From contig CAJUOD010000124.1 in the NCBI GenBank assembly GCA_910587875.1, positions 1 through 7,876 of the forward strand: 7,876 nucleotides of DNA. Direction: 5' to 3'. Below the pieces are notes generated by a model that worked only from the letters and a program-made list of their open reading frames with translations, searched no databases and was not told the DNA's origin. The first letter of the stretch is position 1. The number at the start of each line of letters is the position of its first letter. The position numbers and the translations under genes were made by a program. Positions 5,582 through 7,876 of the stretch are shown piece after piece. The DNA comes from an uncultured Oscillibacter sp. Lineage in GTDB: Bacteria > Bacillota > Clostridia > Oscillospirales > Oscillospiraceae.

Positions 5582-5986
5582 TTACACGCGGCGGCGCTTC
5601 GGGGGACGGCAGCCGTTGTGGGGGATGGGGGTGACGTCCTTGATCATCGTCACTTCCAGGCCCACGGCCTGCAGCGCCCGGATGGCGGCCTCACGGCCCT
5701 GGCCGGGGCCCTTGACAAACACTTCCACGGTCTTCAGCCCATGCTCCATGGCGGCGCGGGCGGCGGTCTCCGCCGCGGTCTGGGCCGCGAAGGGCGTGGA
5801 CTTCTTGCTGCCCCGGAAGCCGAGGCCGCCGGAGGAGGCCCAGGAGATGGCGTTTCCCTGAGCGTCGGTGACGGTCACCATGGTATTGTTGAAGGAAGAA
5901 CGGATATGGACCTGGCCACGTTCGATGTTCTTCCGCTCGCGGCGGCGGCGAATCACTTTCTTGCCGCCGGATTTCTGTGCTGCCAT
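5582..5986 (-). CDS. rpsK: 30S ribosomal protein S11
   Basis: A 134-residue S11, a platform protein of the small subunit next to the mRNA exit and the anti-Shine-Dalgarno region. Diagnostic stretches are HIRSSFNNTMVTVTDAQGN (27-45), FVKGPGQGREAAIRAL (89-104) and the C-terminal TPIPHNGCRPPKRRRV. The ATG at 5984-5986 lies 15 nt after the rpsM stop, and its GGAGG directly follows that TAA, so translation is probably coupled. Confidence 0.98.
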   Translation of the reverse strand: MAAQKSGGKKVIRRRRERKNIERGQVHIRSSFNNTMVTVTDAQGNAISWASSGGLGFRGSKKSTPFAAQTAAETAARAAMEHGLKTVEVFVKGPGQGREAAIRALQAVGLEVTMIKDVTPIPHNGCRPPKRRRV

Positions 5987-6001
5987 ATGCTTTCTCCCTC
6001 C

Positions 6002-6367
6002 TTACTTCTTCTTGTTGGCGATGGTCTTCTTGGGTCCCTTCCGGGTGCGGGCGTTGGTCTTGCTCCGCTGGCCCCGGACGGGCAGGCCCTTGCGGTGGCG
6101 GAGGCCCCGGTAGCAGCCAATCTCGCTGAGCCGCTTGATATCCAGGGCGGTCTGGCGGCGGAGGTCGCCCTCCACGGTGTAGTCGTCGATGGCGTCACGG
6201 AGCTTCTGCTCGTCGGCGTCCGTCAGGTCCTTTACCCGGGTGTCGGGGTTGACGCCGGACTTCGCCAGGATGTCCTTGGCGCTCTTGCGGCCAATTCCGT
6301 AGATATAGGTCAGGCCGATTTCAATGCGTTTATCCTTCGGCAGGTCAATACCGGCAATACGTGCCAT
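6002..6367 (-). CDS. rpsM: 30S ribosomal protein S13
   Basis: A 121-residue S13 of the small-subunit head, which contacts P-site tRNA and forms the B1 bridges to the 50S subunit. MARIAGIDLPKDKRIEIGLTYIYGIGR at the start holds the helix-hairpin-helix region, and GCYRGLRHRKGLPVRGQRSKTNART (84-108) is the family signature. The basic tail ends KTIANKKK. The ATG at 6365-6367 follows GGAGGTG. Length is normal. Confidence 0.98.
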   Translation of the reverse strand: MARIAGIDLPKDKRIEIGLTYIYGIGRKSAKDILAKSGVNPDTRVKDLTDADEQKLRDAIDDYTVEGDLRRQTALDIKRLSEIGCYRGLRHRKGLPVRGQRSKTNARTRKGPKKTIANKKK

Positions 6368-6395
6368 ACTTTTAAAGCACCTCCAATTTCAATTC

Positions 6396-6509
6396 TCAGC
6401 CCTGTCTCTGCTTGTGCTTCGGGTTCTCGCAAATGACCATAACACGGCCTTTGCGGCGGATGACCTTGCACTTCTCGCACATGGGCTTCACGGACGGTCT
6501 TACTTTCAT
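6396..6509 (-). CDS. rpmJ: 50S ribosomal protein L36
   Basis: A 37-residue L36, the smallest large-subunit protein. The translation is MKVRPSVKPMCEKCKVIRRK followed by GRVMVICENPKHKQRQG. Cys11, Cys14, Cys27 and His32 form the C-X2-C...C-X4-H zinc ribbon, so this is the zinc-binding form. It ends 28 nt before rpsM. AAAGGA is the nearest SD-like sequence but lies about 13 nt from the ATG, farther than in its neighbours. An overlapping out-of-frame ATG at 6520-6522 opens a shadow frame. Confidence 0.97.
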   Translation of the reverse strand: MKVRPSVKPMCEKCKVIRRKGRVMVICENPKHKQRQG

Positions 6510-6550
6510 AGTCTGCAACCATTCCTTTCAGCGGTTTACGTCGTTTGATG

Positions 6551-6769
6551 TCATTTGCTGCGCCAGGTGATCCGGCCCCGGGTCAGATCGTACGGGGACA
6601 TCTCCACCGTGACCTTGTCGCCGGGCAGAATCCTGATGAAATTCATCCTCAGTTTCCCGGAAATATGCGCCAGAATCATGTGACCATTTCCAATGTCAAC
6701 CTGGAACGTCGTGTTGGGCAGGGCTTCCACCACAACACCTTCCACTTCAATCATGTCGGATTTTGCCAA
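6551..6769 (-). CDS. infA: Translation initiation factor IF-1 (TTG start)
   Basis: A 72-residue IF-1, a single OB-fold (S1-like) protein that binds the 30S A site during initiation and assists IF-2 and IF-3. The sequence MAKSDMIEVEGVVVEALPNT, then GHMILAHISGKLRMNFIRIL and a final RGRITWRSK, matches the whole family from end to end. The start codon is TTG at 6767-6769, 7 nt after a strong GGAGGG, and this places the conserved Ala2-Lys3 correctly. The first in-frame ATG (codon 6) would delete the conserved N-terminus. The gene starts only 3 nt after the KOW gene stop, whose last codons supply the ribosome binding site, so coupling is likely. Confidence 0.97.
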   Translation of the reverse strand: MAKSDMIEVEGVVVEALPNTTFQVDIGNGHMILAHISGKLRMNFIRILPGDKVTVEMSPYDLTRGRITWRSK

Positions 6770-6772
6770 ACG

Positions 6773-7057
6773 TTATCCCTCCTGGTCCGGCTGGATCGCC
6801 TCGCGGCAGGCCGCGAGGGTCCTGCGAAGCTCACTGTTGGTGATCTTCTCCTCGCTCTTGATCTTTTCGGCGAGGCGGGTCTCCTCCGCCGAGACGAAGA
6901 GCACATGCCTGCGCTTCTTCCGCTTCGGGGATTCCACCTTTCTCGATTTTCCGTCCGCCAGCAGGAGGTACTCTCCCTCCACCGCCAGGACGACGAAGAG
7001 CTTGCCCTTGTCGCGGCCCGCGTTGGAGCGGACGATGTTTGATTTCGCAATCTCCAT
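6773..7057 (-). CDS. Small KOW-domain RNA-binding protein (L14e-like)
   Basis: A 94-residue basic protein of the KOW-domain family found between map and infA in many Firmicutes (similar in place and type to B. subtilis YbzG). Residues about 4-35 hold the KOW-like beta segment: IVRSNAGRDKGKLFVVLAVEGEY. A strongly basic stretch KSRKVESPKRKKRRH (37-51) probably binds RNA. The C-terminal third (SEEKITNSELRRTLAACRE) looks helical. The exact role is not established; by context a ribosome-associated or rRNA-binding function is inferred. The ATG at 7055-7057 follows AGGTGAGAG and begins the conserved ME-I-A sequence. It lies 20 nt after map and 3 nt before infA. Confidence 0.88.
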   Translation of the reverse strand: MEIAKSNIVRSNAGRDKGKLFVVLAVEGEYLLLADGKSRKVESPKRKKRRHVLFVSAEETRLAEKIKSEEKITNSELRRTLAACREAIQPDQEG

Positions 7058-7077
7058 GCGTTCTCTCTCACCTGTTG

Positions 7078-7833
7078 TCAAATGGCGGGAGCCGTGAGGA
7101 TCTCCGGCTCGCCATCGGTGATCAGGATCGTGTTTTCGTAGTGGGCCGCCCATTTTCCGTCGGCGGTCTTCACCGTCCAGCCGTCGCCAAGCTGCGTGAT
7201 GGCGGCGGAGCCGGCGTTGACCATGGGCTCAATGGCCAGGGTCATTCCCCGCAGGAGGCGGGGCCCATGGCCGGGGCGGCCGTAGTTTGGGATTTCCGGC
7301 GATTCGTGCATCTTGGCTCCCACGCCGTGGCCCACGTATTCCCGGACCACGGAGAAGCCGTTCTGTTCCACATAGGACTGAACCGCCGCGGAGATGTCCT
7401 GAAGACGCTGTCCCTCCCGGGCGAAGCGGATGCCCTCGAAAAAGCTCTGCCTGGTCACGTCGATCAGGCGCTGGGCCTCCGGGGAAATCCTTCCGCAGGG
7501 GAATGTGGCCGCGCAGTCTCCATGAAAGCCCCCGATGTACGCGCCCACGTCCACGCTGACGATATCTCCCTCCTGCAAGACCCGCTTGGGGCTGGGAATG
7601 CCGTGGATGATTTCGTCGTTGACGCTGATACAGGCGCTGGCTGGGTAGCCGTTGTAATGGAGAAAGGACGGGACCGCCCCCTGCTTGCGGATGAACCGCT
7701 CCACCGCGTCGTTGATCTCCTGGGTTGTCACGCCGGGCTTTACCATTTCCCCTGCCAAGGCACGGGCAGCCGCGGTAATTTTTCCACTCCGGCGCATCAA
7801 GTCGATCTCGTGGGGGGATTTCAGGGTAATCAT
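7078..7833 (-). CDS. map: Type I methionine aminopeptidase
   Basis: A 251-residue metalloprotease that removes the initiator methionine from nascent proteins whose second residue is small. The pita-bread fold ligands are complete: Asp95 (SVDVGA), Asp106 (HGDCA), His169 (GHGVG), Glu202 (IEPMV) and Glu233 (HYENT). His77 (IIHGIP) and His176 (MHESP) are the conserved substrate-side histidines. There is no N-terminal SEC-C zinc extension, so it is the short type Ia form. The ATG at 7831-7833 follows GAGATGAGGGA, which overlaps the adk stop. Its place after adk and before infA is standard for Firmicutes. Confidence 0.98.
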   Translation of the reverse strand: MITLKSPHEIDLMRRSGKITAAARALAGEMVKPGVTTQEINDAVERFIRKQGAVPSFLHYNGYPASACISVNDEIIHGIPSPKRVLQEGDIVSVDVGAYIGGFHGDCAATFPCGRISPEAQRLIDVTRQSFFEGIRFAREGQRLQDISAAVQSYVEQNGFSVVREYVGHGVGAKMHESPEIPNYGRPGHGPRLLRGMTLAIEPMVNAGSAAITQLGDGWTVKTADGKWAAHYENTILITDGEPEILTAPAI

Positions 7834-7840
7834 GCTTCCC

Positions 7841-7876
7841 TCATCTCCCCAGGACGCGGAGGATCGCCTGGGAATT
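7841..7876 (-). CDS. adk: Adenylate kinase, last codons (cut by window edge)
   Basis: Only 11 residues and the stop are inside the window: NSQAILRVLGR followed by TGA (7841-7843). The frame is open to the edge, the ending resembles the C-terminal helix of adenylate kinases, and adk normally precedes map in this operon. The stop lies 7 nt before map and overlaps its ribosome binding site. The identity rests mainly on gene order, as the visible part is too short to be diagnostic. Confidence 0.6.
   Translation of the reverse strand, partial: NSQAILRVLGR

Noticed and set aside
4982..6436. Long plus-strand open frame of 484 residues
   Set aside because: It is antisense to rpsD, rpsK and rpsM; long shadow frames are expected opposite GC-rich genes.
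7054..7081. Internal promoter with TTGACA before the KOW gene
   Set aside because: The -35-like hexamer at 7076-7081 has no acceptable -10 about 17 nt downstream (CATGGA is found).
1..7876. CRISPR array, transposase, phage or toxin-antitoxin system
   Set aside because: No spaced direct repeats and no such proteins are seen; the gene content is core ribosomal and polymerase genes plus two wall enzymes.

Overview
The window looks like a chromosomal segment from a GC-rich anaerobic Firmicute of the class Clostridia, probably the Oscillospiraceae (Flavonifractor / Oscillibacter / Lawsonibacter type). This is inferred from the ribosomal protein sequences (for example an S4 that opens MARNMQPIAKRCKALGISP), the adk-map-KOW-infA-rpmJ-rpsM-rpsK-rpsD-rpoA-rplQ order, an SLH-domain surface protein, and high GC with strong Gram-positive Shine-Dalgarno sites. 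It has not been checked against a database. Every gene I can support lies on the minus strand, so transcription runs from high to low coordinates.

Region 1 (7876-3533) is the end of the spc operon running into the alpha operon. It holds the last codons of adk, then map, a small KOW RNA-binding protein, infA (TTG start), rpmJ, rpsM, rpsK, rpsD, rpoA (GTG start) and rplQ. Spacing is tight and several stop codons overlap the next ribosome binding site, so this is one translation/transcription-machinery operon. It ends at a perfect 20-bp terminator stem at 3471-3518.

Region 2 (3470-2038) begins with a palindromic repeat (3395-3474) next to that terminator. A secreted or membrane-anchored NodB-type polysaccharide deacetylase follows, then two tandem serine tRNA genes, tRNA-Ser(UGA) and tRNA-Ser(GCU), with their own consensus promoter and terminator.

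Region 3 (2037-802) is a secreted CHAP-like cysteine hydrolase with C-terminal SLH repeats. It has its own sigma-70/sigma-A-type promoter and ends at a terminator at 732-768.

Region 4 (731-1) is a strong promoter, a structured leader of about 160 nt, and the first 171 codons of rpoB, which runs off the left edge. rpoB therefore lies downstream of the alpha operon and is not preceded by rplL, unlike the usual rplKAJL-rpoBC arrangement.

I see no new multi-gene system. The signals most worth checking are the 3395-3474 palindrome, an inverted repeat centred on the -35 box of the rpoB promoter, a possible plus-strand antisense transcript across that promoter, the relocated rpoB, and the TTG start of infA.
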